Positions 24,410-37,200 of a stretch of DNA of 64,000 nucleotides are shown one piece after another. How positions within the stretch are numbered: the first letter of the stretch is position 1; each line of letters opens with the position of its first letter. Position numbers and translations under genes: made by a program. Origin of the DNA: Simmondsia chinensis (taxonomy: Eukaryota > Streptophyta > Magnoliopsida > Caryophyllales > Simmondsiaceae); assembly GCA_018398585.1 (NCBI GenBank), contig JAGTTD010000011.1, forward strand, positions 9,051,001 to 9,115,000, written 5' to 3'. The notes below the pieces were generated by a model. The model was not told the DNA's origin, searched no databases, and saw only the letters and a list, made by a program, of their open reading frames with translations.

Positions 24410-24586
24410 CTGAATAGTTTGTTTTTATTGTTTTGTCTATCTTTTCGGTATGGTTTATCTTAAATTAATTGATATTCTGGATGGTTAGTTATGAGTGCAT
24501 GTGATTAGTATTTGGTTCAAATTTGAGATGCCTCAATGTTGGAAAACCATTATGTAATGTTGATATGTCTTATTTTACCATTAAAG
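24410..24586. other. short AT-rich tail, nothing recognised
   Basis: T-rich sequence sharing TCAAATTTGAGATG with the minus-strand element (near 50490); it ends where the LINE remnant begins. Confidence 0.35.
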
Positions 24587-25153
24587 TCACTTGTCTTTGT
24601 CTTGATTCTTGTCTAAGGGTTTAATTTTTTTTATTTTCAATCTTTTGACAAACCCTACATGTAAAGTTGCATCAATAGGAAAGATTTGCTTCGAACACCC
24701 ATCACTCTTGAGTAGTAAGGACCAAACATCATCCCCTCCCACAACCGACTCCCAACCATTCTGGACCACACGCCTAAAATCTTCATGGAGAAGCCATTTG
24801 GATTCAAAATGAAAAACTGAGGGATATTTGATTCGAACACCCACCAATCTGATAACAAGCAGAGAGTGATACGAAGCGATAGCTGACAACAAAGTAATGT
24901 CCACAATCTGAAAATTCTGAACCCACCTAACATTGGCTACAAACTTATCAATTCGTTCTTTCACATTAACACGACCATCCCTCTTATTCAACCACGAAAA
25001 TCTGCACCCCTTAGGTTCTAGCTCCATCAAGTTACATTCATCGAAGAAGGAATGAAGAAGATCCGAACAAGAAGGATCCAGCTTGCACAACTCAATTTAT
25101 CATTTGAAGAAGAGATGGATTAAAATCACTCGCAATGGCAAAAGGAGTATAAC

Positions 25154-25188
<35 letters not shown>

Positions 25189-26837
25189 AGAGTTGCACCA
25201 TGTTCTCCCAAAAGGTCTGTCACTTATGTGGAACTGGCTTGCCGTTAATGAACTCCCGAAACCAGGTTATACATAACGAGCAATCTTCAAGCCATGCGGT
25301 TATAAAACTAGGAGAATGATCCACCACCGTCACCTTGATGCTATTATTCCACAGAAGAGCAAAACAACCCCCTAACCAATTGGATCAACCACAAAACTAA
25401 ACATAAAATTTAACGGATTTAAGAGCAAAGACAAGCTATCTCTCTTCTGTTTCATTTTCATCAAAAATAAAATGTCATGTCTATATCGTCTATTGAGCTC
25501 TTTGAGAGCCCAAATTGTCAGGGCCGGGCCGCAACCCTGATAGTTCCAACAAATGATACTCATTGCTGAAGAGGTAGTTGTTTTGGGACAACCACCGCAA
25601 ACCCAACCTAAAGCTTTTTCATCTACATCTCAGTCAAACTCTGAACCACATAGCATCAACTGAACCCAATTCCGAACTACGACCTGAGAAAGAAGCAGTT
25701 TCTTTTTGTAATTCCTATCTGGTTGGGTTGCCTTTTTAAGGCTTTTAAAATTTCTAATGACAACTTTCCTTCGATTAAGACCTGCTCCCGATGAGGTATT
25801 CAGGCGATTCTCTTCCATAATCCCCTCATCACAAAAATCCTCTGCTATTGTGCCATCAAAGTCCTCGGTTCAAGACGAAAACATAACCCAATTTCCAAAA
25901 ATGTCCTGTTAAATAACAGAGGTTATCGCTTGCTTTAGGGCTGTATGCGCTTTCTTATTGACTTCAGGAAATTCTGATCTCAAAGAACCCCTTTTCCTGA
26001 CATTAACTGCACTTCCCAGAGGGTCAACCACTAGAGTCATGATTCAACCCCAAGTTGATATCCAAGCATACAACCAAGCCAAAAGACTCATTAGCATGGG
26101 AAGGAGGAACTGGAATAAGGGGAGCTTCCAAGCCAGAGGCCGAACAAGGCTCCGACACGGGATCTTGGAGACCACTACTCGGTAAGGTAATGCTATCCAA
26201 TTTGAAGTCAAAAGCTCGAAGTGAATTATCGAATGCTTCCTTACCTACCTGGACTCCCCTTCTCAGGCATCTCTTATTGACGTGACTCGTACAACCACAA
26301 ACATAATAGAAATACGGGAGCCTCTCATACTTAAACTGAAACTAAATATCATCCCTACCCTTGTGTTCAAGCCAGGAACCCTTTTTAACGGCAAGTTAAT
26401 GCATAACTCAACCTGAACACGGACAAACTTACAACAAACAGCCCCGTGGTTATCAATTTTTATTATTTTTGGGAACATATTCGCTATCTTAACCGCACTA
26501 ATTTTTGTCATTGGGTTCAAAGGGAGCTCACGAATTTGAAACCAAAATTGGGACTGGGAGAAATTGATTTCATCAATCACAATAGTACCAGGCCAATCTT
26601 TAAGCACCAGATAAGCATCATTTATAGACCAAAGGGCTTCCTCTAAAATCCTTACTTTATCTAGAGTATTCATAAACCAGAAGAGAAATGTGTTGCCTCC
26701 TAATTTTTGGATTTGTATTTTGTCTTGAAGAGCCCAAGCCTTTCATAAGATGGCCCTCACAAGACCAACTTTAACAGCATTATCAAAATTGAGTTTCCCA
26801 ACCAACATCAGATCTTTCATAGCTTCATCAAGGTTAG
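24587..26837 (-). pseudogene. L1-type LINE remnant: ORF1 and endonuclease part of ORF2
   Basis: On the minus strand, 26837-25600 encodes an ORF1 with a DUF4283-like domain (FWFQIRELPLNPMTKISAVKIANMF in two blocks near 26500). ORF2 starts at 25563 with MSIICWNYQGCG, the normal start of a plant L1 endonuclease. It continues through CNLMELEPKGCRFSWLN (about 25030) and VKERIDKFVAN to about 24590. RT is absent, so the 3' side has been deleted. Stops and shifts break both ORFs. A 31-base C tract lies inside ORF2 at 25155-25185. The LTR at 26838 abuts the 5' side. Confidence 0.75.
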
Positions 26838-28326
26838 TGTAAGGAATTGAAATCTAAAAATCTCTCCTAGTAGTCTGACATTTAGTATTTAGCAAACTCA
26901 ATTGGACCTTATATATATCATACTATGCCTACATGTATTTAAGTGTATGTGTATGTATATGTGTATGTGTATGTATATATGTATTTGAGTGGGAACAAGG
27001 AAAAGGAAAAAAAAAAAAAAAACAGGAGAGAGAGAGAGAGATCAAAGGAGTGGGGAGCAAGCATATGGAGTGGGAAATAAGTCTAAGCCTTGGAGTGGGG
27101 AAAAAGTCTAAACTTTGGAGTGGGGAGCAAGTATTTGACAAGAGGTGCAACCCCTCCTCCTATAAATAGCTCATTTACCCAACCCCAAACCATCCAACTC
27201 AACATTTTCTCCACTTAAAGTAATTAAGTATAGAGAATTGAAGGCTAAGGAGAGTAAACCTATAATTTAGAATTTCAGGGGAGCCCTATTTCTACAAGTA
27301 AGTAACTAATTCGTTAACTCTTCCGCTCTTTTATTAAAATACTTTGATTTGTTAATAGCTTCTTAAATTCTCAAAAAACTTGCTTTGTACATCACGTGTT
27401 TACCCTCTATGTGTTTGAAATTAAAATGGGATCAAACATCTTTAACTAAGTTTGTGAAACATGGAATTTGGCTATGATGCTTTGATATGTGGAATTTCGA
27501 AAATATGATTTGAATAAGCATTTTTGACTAAGTTTGTGAAATGTGAGATTTGGCTATGTTATACTGCTTTGATTTATGGTATTTCGGAAATATGATTTGA
27601 ATCATGTTCTATGATATGCAAATATGAAATATATTTCTTATACTTTGTTTTGTGGGTTGTGCCCTACGATGACGGGGAAAGACATCTTTGAGCCTTCGAT
27701 GGGGGGATTATACCATCTCTGTTATTAGTGCATTACTTGGAACGTTCCTCTTAACTCGTAATTGGCCGGGGATCCATTTATAAAGCCAATTCTGAGCCCA
27801 GTTGCACGGATTATATGCAGCCGACAACCAAGAGGCTTAAGACCTAAGATTTTAGTTGATGTGTTCTTAAGTTTCAGAATAAATTTTAGTAAACAACTTT
27901 AGTTATGCTTTTGAAATGTGTTCCATGTCTTTTAAATAATGCTTGGTCCTTATTTTTGTTGGCAGATTTGTTACTTGCTGAGCTTTAAGCTCACTCTATT
28001 GTTTAACAATTTCAGATAATGCATAGTAAGCTGGATCTAAGAAAATTCAAGGGACACTCCTTTCTACATGATTGAAGGGGATACAACCTTAGAAGATCTT
28101 CGTTTACATTTTATGAGTTAGCAGTTCAGTTATATAGAATATGTTTACTTTTAGAAGTCTTAGCCATTGTTTTGGGTTTTGAACTTCAAGGGAATACATG
28201 TTACCCATTATATTATCAGGCATATTTAAAATAAAGGTTCTTAGTGTCTCACCTATAATGACCATTGGTTCCCTTGTTGGCTTATAGGTCATTGGCCCTT
28301 TGTTTTCTATGTTTGGGGTCGTGACA
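26838..28326 (+). repeat. first LTR of the 1.49-kb-LTR gypsy family
   Basis: TGTAAGGAATTG..GTCGTGACA. Contains a GTATGT microsatellite (26940-26985), a purine tract with GAGAGA, repeated GGAGTGGGGA motifs, and the TATA box TATAAATAG at 27161-27169. Confidence 0.85.
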
Positions 28327-29956
28327 AGAATGGTATCAGAGTAAGGATTCTAGCCTAGTGGGTTTTAGGAACGTAGTTTGCATCCTTGTTAGAATTTACC
28401 TCAAAACATCTTTGGATATATATCTTCTTCTAGTGCTAAAGTTTGCTCTGTCAAGTTTGTATAACATAGGATGTCGAATTGTCCATCAAACCCTTCAGAC
28501 GATAATGGGGATGTACCCATCCTTTAATACGCTCGAAAAAAATGAACTAATCAAAATTGGGAAAAATGGGTCAAATTTAAGGGCAGCTTTTGAGATTTAA
28601 GGTCTATGAGCTCTAGATTTGGTGGGATTGGGGGTTTTAAAGAGTATCTCACCTATGAGTCATTTGCTTTTAAACAATTATCTTGATTGATATATGCTAT
28701 TTGATCGATCACTGTAGGTGTTGAGCAACCTTGATCAATTGATAGAAGTAGCCGTTTGGATCATTTGGGTCACTTACTCAAAATTGATCAATTGAATTTG
28801 ACAAATCGATTGAAGTAGTGAACTCGATTGTATGATGTTAGAAAAGGCATCTATTTTGACGACCTACACTGAAATGACCATTGTGATTGTTTGGCCTCCA
28901 CATGTGAATTGTTCTAAATGGCATTTGAATTAGAGTATTCTATTGGTGATTTGATGTTTGTAAAGGCTATCAAAAGTTTAAAGGGTAGTATTTTAGATTT
29001 CTGAACACCCAAATTTGTTTATCATGGAAACATGTTAGATTCTCCTACAAAGAGTAGCAGACTTTAAGACTCTTCTTAGGATTACTTCAGCCTTGAATGT
29101 TAGAAGATACTTGAGAAAAGAATGTCGAGAATACTTTCGTTGTGTCTATGATAATGAGAGGGATAATGTGGAGCTAGATAAATTTGCCTGGGAGATTGAG
29201 CTTAAAATCAATTTGGTAACCGATAGTGGATCTATATCCCAAAGCCCTAAAAAAAAAGTCTGTTGCATTTTCTAGGATATCCATAATTAGGTAAGAGAAA
29301 AAGTGAATAATTCGGCCTTGTGAGATTTAGTAAAGAAATTTCCTTTATGGAGGATTGAACCTCATTTCTATTAGTTATGCAAAGGGGGAATACTCATTGT
29401 AGGAATTTTTGGTAGATTGCATTGTTTGCCATTGAATTTTGAAGTAGAAGATCATGTCTTAAAAGTGCCTCAAGCTAAAGGTCTGGGAAGAATTGGAGCC
29501 TATGGGCATTATGAGTTCTTACTATGTCATTTTGGGTTGACAAATACATCTGTTGTGTTTAGGATTTAGATAATAAGGTATTTAGGCTTTTTTTAGATAA
29601 GTTTTCGCAATATTTATTGGTAATATTTTAGTATATCCAAACTATGAAAATGAGCATGAGAAGCGTTTGGGGGTAGTCTTGCAAATACTGTGTGAGGTAC
29701 ACCTATATGCTAAGGTGTAAGTTTGGGTTACCTAAAGTTTCCTTTCTAGTGCATATGATATCCAAGGATGAGACATAAGTAAATCTTCAAAGAGTTGAAG
29801 TAACTGTAAATAGGTTAAGGCCAACAGCCGTAACAAAAGTTAAGAGTTTTAAATCTTGCACGGCATCATAGAAAGGTTGTGCAAGATTTCGCTAAGCCCC
29901 TAACTAAATTGAGGATTTAAGCTTCGAGGATGAAACTTCTTTTATGGGAGGAAGAA
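28327..29956 (+). pseudogene. gypsy internal remnant with RT fragment
   Basis: Primer-binding site TGGTATCAGAG at 28331. No gag is recognisable. RT pieces run from about 29330 to 29720: KGLGRIGAYGHYEFLLCHFGL, then a worn stretch equivalent to the catalytic region, then KNEHEKRLGVVLQILCEVHLYAKV. Near 29890 a phrase like KPLTKL follows. Then a purine tract GGGAGGAAGAA (29946-29956) meets the second LTR. RNase H and integrase are missing, so this is a heavily deleted copy. Confidence 0.7.
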
Positions 29957-31441
29957 TGTACGGAATTGAAATTTAAAAATCTCTCATAGTAGTCTAACCT
30001 TTGGTTTTTAGCAAACTCAATTGGACCTCTAATTATATATATATCATATTATGCCTACGTGTGTTTAAGTATGTGTGCATGTATATGTGCATGTGTATGT
30101 ATATATGTATTTGAGTGGGAACAAGGGAAAGGAAAAAAAAAAAAAAAAAAAAGAAGAAAAGAAAGAGAGAGAGATCAAAGGAGTGGAGAGCAAGCATATG
30201 GAGTGGGAAACAAGTCTAAGCCTTAGAATGGGGAACAAGTCCAAACTTTGGAGTGGGGAGCAAGTATTTGACAAGAGGTGCAACTCCTCCTCCTATAAAT
30301 AGCTCATTTACCCAACCCTAAACCATCCAACTCAATATTTTCTCTACCTAAAGTAATTAAGTATTGAGAATTAAAGGCCAAGGAGAATAAACTTATAATT
30401 TAGAATTACAAGGGAGCCCTATTTCTACAACTAACCAATTTGTTAACTCTTGCGCTCTTTTGTTAAAATACTTTGATCTATTAATAGCTTCTTAAATTCT
30501 CAAAATACTTACTTTGTACACCACGTGTTTACCCTTTATGTGTTTGAAATTAAAATAGGATCAAACATCTTTAACTAAGATTGTGCAACATGGAATTTGG
30601 CTATGATGCTTTGATATATGGAATTTCGGAAATATGATTTGAATAAGCATTTTTGACTAAGTTTCTGAAATGTGAGATTTGGCCATGTTATACTACTTTG
30701 ATTTATGGTATTTCGAAAATATGATTTGAATCATGTTCTATAATATACAAATATGAAATATATTTCTTATACTTTGTTTTGTGGGTTGTGCCCTACGATG
30801 ATGGAGAAAGACATCATTGAGCCCTCGATGGGGGGATTATACCATCTCTGTTATTAGTGCACTACTCTGAACCCGTAGTTGGCCGAGGACCCATTTATGA
30901 AGCCAATTTTGAGCCCAGTTGCAGGGATTATATGCAGCCACAACCAATAGGCTTAAGGTCTAAGAGTTCAGTTGATGTGTTCTTAAGTTTCCAAATAAAT
31001 TTTAGTGGGCAACTTTGGTTATGCTTTTGAAATTTGTTCCATATCTTTTAAATAATCTTGGTCCTTGTTTTTGTTGGCGGATTTGTTACTTGCTGAGTTT
31101 TAAGCTCACTCTGTTGTTTAACAATTTCAGATAACGCATAATAAGCTGGATTCGAGAAAATTCAAGGGACTTTCCTCTCTACATGATTGAAGTGGTTACA
31201 GCCTTAGGAGATCTTCGTTTACGTTTTATGAGTTAGCAGTTCAATTATATAGAATATGTTTACTTTTGGAAGTCTTAGCCATTGTTTTGGGTTTTGAACT
31301 TCAAGGGAATATGTGTTACCCATTGTATTATCAGACATATTTAAAATGACGATTCTTAGTGTCTCACTTACAATGATAAGTGGTTCCTTTGTTGGCTTAT
31401 AAGTCATTGGCCCTTTGTTTGCTATGTTTGGGGTAGTGACA
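29957..31441 (+). repeat. second LTR of the 1.49-kb-LTR gypsy family
   Basis: TGTACGGAATTG..GTAGTGACA, 1485 bp, with TATA box near 30293. Collinear with 26838-28326. Confidence 0.85.
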
Positions 31442-31527
31442 AGAATGGTATCTGAGCAAGGATTCTAGCCTAGTGGGTTTTGGGAACGTTACTTAGTTTG
31501 CATCCTTGTTAGAATTTACGTCAAAAC

Positions 31528-31540
31528 ATCTTTGGATATA
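31528..31540. repeat. 13-bp target duplication of the L1 insertion, left copy
   Basis: ATCTTTGGATATA, repeated at 32849-32861. Confidence 0.85.
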
Positions 31541-32660
31541 TTTGGGCGCTTCTCTGGGCCCGGGTGGGGCCAAGGTCTCCTGGGAGCATCTTTGTTACCC
31601 TCGCAGGGAGGGCGGTCTCGGGGTTCGGCGTCTGCATGAGTGGAACCAGGCTTCTCTCATGAAGCATATTTGGGTTCTACTCACTGATCGTGACTCTCTC
31701 TGGCCTCGGTGGATTCATGCCAACCGACTCAAGGAGAAGTCCTTCTGGGATATTCAGCCGAGAGGTTCGATTTCATGGTCTTGGAGGAGCATTCTTGGTG
31801 TTCGATCGCTTTGTGCTGGGGCTTTTCGGCATATCATTGGTGATGGCCGGGACACTGCTTTGTGGTTCGATTACTGGCTGCCGTGTGGACGTTTGGAGGG
31901 GCGGTTCACTTTCCGCCTCCTCCATTCCACTGGTCATCGTTTGGGATCTCGAGTTTCAGATATTATAGAGGGTGATCAGTGGCGTTTCCCACTGGATATT
32001 GAGGAGCTACTTCCTATTTGGGATTCTGTTGACTTCAGGCCTTGCCCAGGGGTAGCTGACAGTGTACGATGGATGAGGGACCCATTTGGGGTTTTCACCA
32101 CTAGATCGGCATGGGTGACGATTCGCAGTCAGAGGGAGGAGGACTCCATCCATCATCTCCTTTGGTTTTAGCTTCACATCGCGAGGCACTCCTTCATTTT
32201 GTGGCTTGCCTCCTGTGAGCGTCTACAGACATTTGACAGACTGCTGAGACATCGAGTGCAGGATGTTCGGGCTACTTGCATGTTGTGCGGGTCATATGCT
32301 AAGTCGCATAACCATCTCTTCTTCACCTGCAGCTACTCTGCTACTGTTTGGTCCAGAGTGTCCTCTCGCACCTCTTTTGCCTGGCCCACGCTTCCATGGC
32401 GCGAGCTGGTTCAGTGGGCTGCTACCAGGCTTCGAGACCGCGGGGTGGATCGGATCCTTGCCCACCTTTGTTTCTCTGCTACTGTTTACATCCTCTGGTA
32501 TGAGCGTAACCTAAGGATTCATCGGTCCCAGTCCAGGCCTTCTACAGTCATCACTGAGGAGATCACAGGATTAGTCCGCAGTCGTCTGATTGCTACCCCT
32601 ACACTTCGCGGTGCTCAGCGCCACTCGCAACTTCTGCAGGAGTGGGGGATTGAGCATTAG
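31541..32660 (+). pseudogene. LINE ORF2 C-terminus with zf-RVT-like domain
   Basis: One frame runs from the 5' truncation to TAG 32658-32660. Motifs: WEHLCYPRREGGLGVRRLHEWN (two blocks near 31575-31640), WNQASLMKHIW, FRHIIGDGRDTALWFDYW, then the zinc-finger-like end FILWLASCERLQTFDRLLRH..CMLCGSYAKSHNHLFFTC (about 32190-32330). These are typical of the segment after RT in plant L1 ORF2. A single in-frame TAG at 32169-32171 breaks it. The coding part is otherwise well kept, so the insertion is younger than the host gypsy copy. Confidence 0.85.
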
Positions 32661-32848
32661 CTTGTTTGCCTTCATTTGCTTGTTCTCTCTGTTTGATCAT
32701 GTTGATCGTTGATACATCTTGCTTTGATTCTTTCTTTGATTGATTCTTTGATGTAGGCCTTCTGGCCTTGGCTTGGGGTATGCCCCTCGTAGACTTGTAC
32801 ATATATTTTGATTATATATAGTATTTATCACTGATTTACCAAAAAAAA
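31541..32848 (+). mobile_element. 5'-truncated L1 LINE insertion
   Basis: 1.3 kb of GC-rich sequence inside AT-rich gypsy DNA. It is flanked by a perfect 13-bp duplication and ends in a short A-run (CCAAAAAAAAA). It carries only the C-terminal end of ORF2 and a 3'UTR, as expected for incomplete target-primed reverse transcription. Confidence 0.88.
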
Positions 32849-32861
32849 ATCTTTGGATATA
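32849..32861. repeat. 13-bp target duplication of the L1 insertion, right copy
   Basis: ATCTTTGGATATA, identical to 31528-31540; the gypsy sequence resumes directly after it. Confidence 0.85.
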
Positions 32862-33117
32862 CATCTTCTTCTAGTGCTAAAGTTTGCTCGGTCACGTTTG
32901 TATAACATAGGATGTCAAATTGTCCATCAAACCCTTCAAACGATAATGGGGATGTACCCATCCTTTAATATGCTAGAAAAAAAAAATGGACTAATCAAAT
33001 TTCGGCAAAATGGGTCAAATTTGAGGGTAGCTTTTGAGATTTAAGGTCTATGAGCTCTAAACTTGGTGGGATTGGGGGTTTCTAAGAGTATCTCACCTGC
33101 GAGCTGTTTACTTTTGA

Positions 33118-33496
33118 GATTTAAGAAATAGATAATGTACTCACCTAAGCATTAGTTTCTATGTGGTCTCCTCTTTCTCTCTTTTACGTACAGTCTATAT
33201 TAATCTATACAATAGTGATAGTAATAAATAAATAAATAAGTAATTATATGTATACTCATTATTTTGTGAATGTGGGGATATGGGTTTAAGCAGATATGGG
33301 TAGTTATAAATATTCGTAAAGGGATAACTGCAAATCAATGGACATGGCGTAATTGTATGTTATGGACGGTTTTTTTTTCTTTTTTAAAAATGTGAAATTG
33401 CGGGAAATGGCTTAAAATTAATAGATTTGGAGAATGAAAAATTTTCTAGCAAGGTAGGACTTCTAAATAATAGATTAGATAGATAGATACCCCAAA
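33118..33496. other. intergenic, nothing recognised
   Basis: AT-rich with an AATA microsatellite near 33222-33240. No gene signal. Confidence 0.5.
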
Positions 33497-33504
33497 CAAC
33501 TAAC

Positions 33505-33723
33505 CAGGGTCGGACCTGACATTTTCGGGTCCTCAAGAGAAAAATTTAAAAGGGGCCCTTCATACACAATAAATTATAACAATTTTTTTTTTTTGATTAG
33601 AAAATTATAACAATTTTGACTATAAAATTTATTAATATTAAGACTTGATACTTTAAAAATCACAATCAAAATTTTGTGGCCCTAAGCCCTTACTTGGGTT
33701 GCTTGAGGTTATGTCTGACCCTG
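33505..33723. mobile_element. 219-bp hAT-type MITE
   Basis: Ends CAGGGTCGGACCTGACA and, reversed, CAGGGTCAGACATAA. Perfect 8-bp duplication CAACTAAC at 33497-33504 and 33724-33731. Non-coding. Confidence 0.88.
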
Positions 33724-33731
33724 CAACTAAC

Positions 33732-34226
33732 TAAAATAATCATAATTTCTCAACTTTGAATTTCATTTAAGGCACTTTTAAACTACTAGTAAAAAACAAA
33801 GTAATAATGGAGATAATTTTAATTTCTTCAAAGATAAACCAAAAAATTAAAGAAAAAGGTTGAAGTGATCGACAAATATCATCTACAGTAAGTAAACTAT
33901 TAGAGTAAATATCACACATTAACCTAAAATTTAAGTTGGAAGGGGGTAATCATCTACAGTAAATAAAATCAAAATAATGAATGATTGAAAGAGCAAGAGA
34001 GAACTCACGCAATGAATAAATCAGAGGCAATAATAGCAAATTAACTCCATTATTTTTCCTAATTGTTTTTGTTGGAAAACCTAACAAAAAGAAATAGTTT
34101 CCTCTAATTGAAAAAATGACCCCTTTTCTTTAATATTTCTATACCATGTGGTTATGATATTAGTGGGATAATTTATCCATTTAATCTCTCCCGCACCTTA
34201 GCTCTACCATGCGGTTATGATATTAG
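33732..34226. other. intergenic with a tandem repeat at the hAT target
   Basis: AT-rich, no gene. The last part holds a roughly 70-bp tandem repeat (ACCATGYGGTTATGATATTAG..). Its second unit was split by the hAT insertion and resumes at 37259. Confidence 0.55.
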
Positions 34227-34234
34227 GGGGATAA
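34227..34234. repeat. 8-bp target duplication GGGGATAA, left copy
   Basis: Repeated exactly at 37251-37258, which fixes the hAT ends. Confidence 0.9.
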
Positions 34235-37200
34235 TAGAGGTGACCAGTGGGCCGGGTTGGGCCGGGAAGCGGGCCGGGCTCGGGCCCATTTGACTCAGAG
34301 CCGTTGCCAACGGCTCTTTTGAGGGGGAGCCGTTGCTCCCCATCTAAATTAATAAAAAAAAATATATATTTTTATCTATAAATACACAACCCATTCATTT
34401 CATTTTCCTCACAAACAAATCTCTTATTCTCTCTTCTCTCTCTATACATTCATCTACTTCTACTTGCAATATTGTGCTCTAAATTTCTAAAGTTCGTTGT
34501 TGACAAAGCGTGAGGCTTGTAGAATCTCGGTGAAGTTCGAATTTCATTGTTCGCTTGCTTCGGTAGTTTTAGTATCAAAATTTTATTTGTTTCGCATTTT
34601 TATCTACTTAATTTCATAATTTGCATTAATAGTTGCGTTTTCAAAATACTAATCAGTAATACTATCATGGCACACAACACATCGTCGTCTGGAGCCAATC
34701 ATTCTAGTTTTAGTTCTTCTCGACAACCGCCTATAATACCTAAGAGGAGTAGAACTGTCGAACTTAATACTGATAAACGAGCTTTTTTAGAACCAGGCCC
34801 ATCACCTCCATACACTGACAGTATAGATTCAAACTTTGAACAATAGTCCTACAATGATCAGGATATTCCTGACTCACAAAATGACGAGGAACCCACACCC
34901 ACCACAGAAACCCAGCCCCTAAGAACTAGTACTAGTACTACTAGACGTAATACTGGTGGGGTATGGAAGCACTTTAACCTAAATAGGGAAACTAATAAAG
35001 CATTTTGTAAATTATGTAACCCGCCTAAGGCCTTTAGTCATCCACCCGGCAGTGGGACGGGCACATTAAGTAGACATATAATTAGGTCCCACCCCGAACA
35101 AGACCCAGAAAGAACCCAACAACGGTTAGTACAGCAAGCGACCGGTACGCTTGCTAACTTTAAATTCTCCCAAGAAACTAATAGACGGGAGCTAGCTAGA
35201 TACGTAATTGGGGCTGAAAAGCCTTTTAGCACTGGTGAAGACCTAGATTCGTCAGGTATCTCCAAACAATGGTGAACCCCGCCATCGTAAGGATTCCTTG
35301 GAACACCTTAAAGCAGGACGCGCTTAAAGATTACCAAAGGATGAAAACTGAGGTCTTTGAACATTTTAGGGCAAACACGAGCATGTTCTTGTTGACGTCC
35401 GACACCTTGAAGTCGAAACCCGGTGTGCCTTACTTATGCGTAACGGCACACTGGATAGATTCCTCCTTCATTCTTAAAAAAAGAATAATCCATTTTGCAT
35501 ACTTAGATTATCCACACACTGCCAGCATAATCACGGGTGCGATTATGGAGGCAGTTAGTGGGTGGGGCATAGAGCGATGTATATTTAGTATTACATTCGA
35601 CAATGCTACCAGTAAAAATGCATCCGTTAAACAACTAATTGGGCATATGAGACTTGTGTTATGTAGGCGGTGTTTTCATCTACGTTGCATTTGTCACATA
35701 CTACATTTAATTGTTATGGATGGTCTAGGTCTAATAAATGCTTCTCTTTTCACCTTAAGAATGTAACAATAGCTATAAAATCATCCGGAACCAAAAAGAA
35801 AAGATTTAGAACTCTATGTAGGACACATGGCTTAGAGTACAAACAATTTAAATTAGACTCACTAACTAGGTGGTCGTCAACGGTATATATGTTAGATTGC
35901 ATTTTACCATATAAGGATGTCTTGGTGGAATTTGTACGAGATACTCGTTCATATTTAAGTGATTATAATCTAAATGATATATATTGGGACACAATTGATG
36001 AAATTTGTAAATTTTTTACCATGATTAGGGACGTTACCAACTTTTTTGGGTTGTTATTATCCAACCATACCACAAGCAATATCAAAATTGATTGATATTG
36101 TAAATTAGATGTCCGATAATGAATCAAACCCCTTGTTGGCCGCATCAATTGCGGCAATGAAAATGAAGTTTTGTAAATTTTTTTTCTGAAATGCCCCTTT
36201 TATATTGTTTTGCGACTATTTTTGATCCTCATTGTAAACGAAGGGGTTTTAACTTGTTTGCAGAATATTTTTACGAAAAATTAGATCGGGCTTTTAATGC
36301 CGCAATTTTCATTGAGCAAGTCGATAGGGGCCTACACACTTTATTTGCTCATTATTCCCGGATATTATAATTTGATGATGCACAAGTTACTTCTACTACT
36401 TTAGGATCTTCCACATCTGGTGGAAGTAGTTCACACACGTCATATGCGTGGAAGCTGTTGGACCAATTCACGCCCGCAGAAGCTCCCACGTCATGTGACG
36501 AGTTAGATTACTATTTGTGGACGCCAATGATCCAGTTCTTTGCTATAGCGGCGAATCCGCAATTTAATATTTTAAAATGGTGGTGTACAAATCAAACCCA
36601 ATATCCCGTGCTTTCCACCATGACACGTGATATACTAATGTATCCGGTGTCTTCAGTAGCATCGGAGTGTGCTTTTAGTCTTGGTGGTAGGTTGCTCGGA
36701 ACGAAGAGGGCGAAGCTATCACCGTCCAGCTTGGAGATGTCCGGGTGCTTAAAGGATGAGATGCACGCAGAGGCTAGGGAGCAAAACGACTTGAGGCTGG
36801 GTTCATCGAGCGAGGATGAAGATGATCGCACTACGGATATGTCAGACGGCGGCATAGCAACCCCCCAATAGACTGATTTCGTATTGTTGTATCCGTACGT
36901 CTATATCTTGTTTTTATTTTGTAATAAATATATTTATGATTTTAAATAGTAGGATCCAACTATTGTAGTTATATTTGTTACATTATTTACTGTTATTTAC
37001 TATTATTTATTATATATTTTATTTTATATCATATATTTTATCATTATTAATGATTATGATAGATTGTATTTGTATCTTATATTATTTATAAATGAATTAT
37101 AATAATTTTTGTACAAAATAAGTTTGTATTTCCTTAATTTTGTATTTTTATTTAAAAATGGGAGGGGGGACCAGGTCCGCCCTGGCCAAAATGGCTAGGA

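Larger units (their letters stand above)
26838..33117 (+). mobile_element. decayed Ty3/gypsy element, LTR-internal-LTR-partial internal
   Basis: Two 1.49-kb LTRs (26838-28326 and 29957-31441) surround a 1.63-kb internal region. After the second LTR the same post-LTR sequence starts again, with the primer-binding phrase GAATGGTATC, AGGATTCTAGCCTAGTGGG and so on. It continues to 33117, interrupted by an L1 insertion at 31541-32848. RT remains (GHYEFLLCHFGLTN near 29505) show a gypsy element. The layout suggests unequal recombination between copies. No matching target duplication was found at the ends. Confidence 0.8.

Noticed and set aside
26929..27169. Small proteins in the LTR microsatellite (also 30065-30302)
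   Set aside because: Frames through GTATGT and GAGAGA repeats; the LTR is non-coding.
35038..35265. Minus-strand ORF in the hAT element
   Set aside because: Shadow of the BED-finger coding region.
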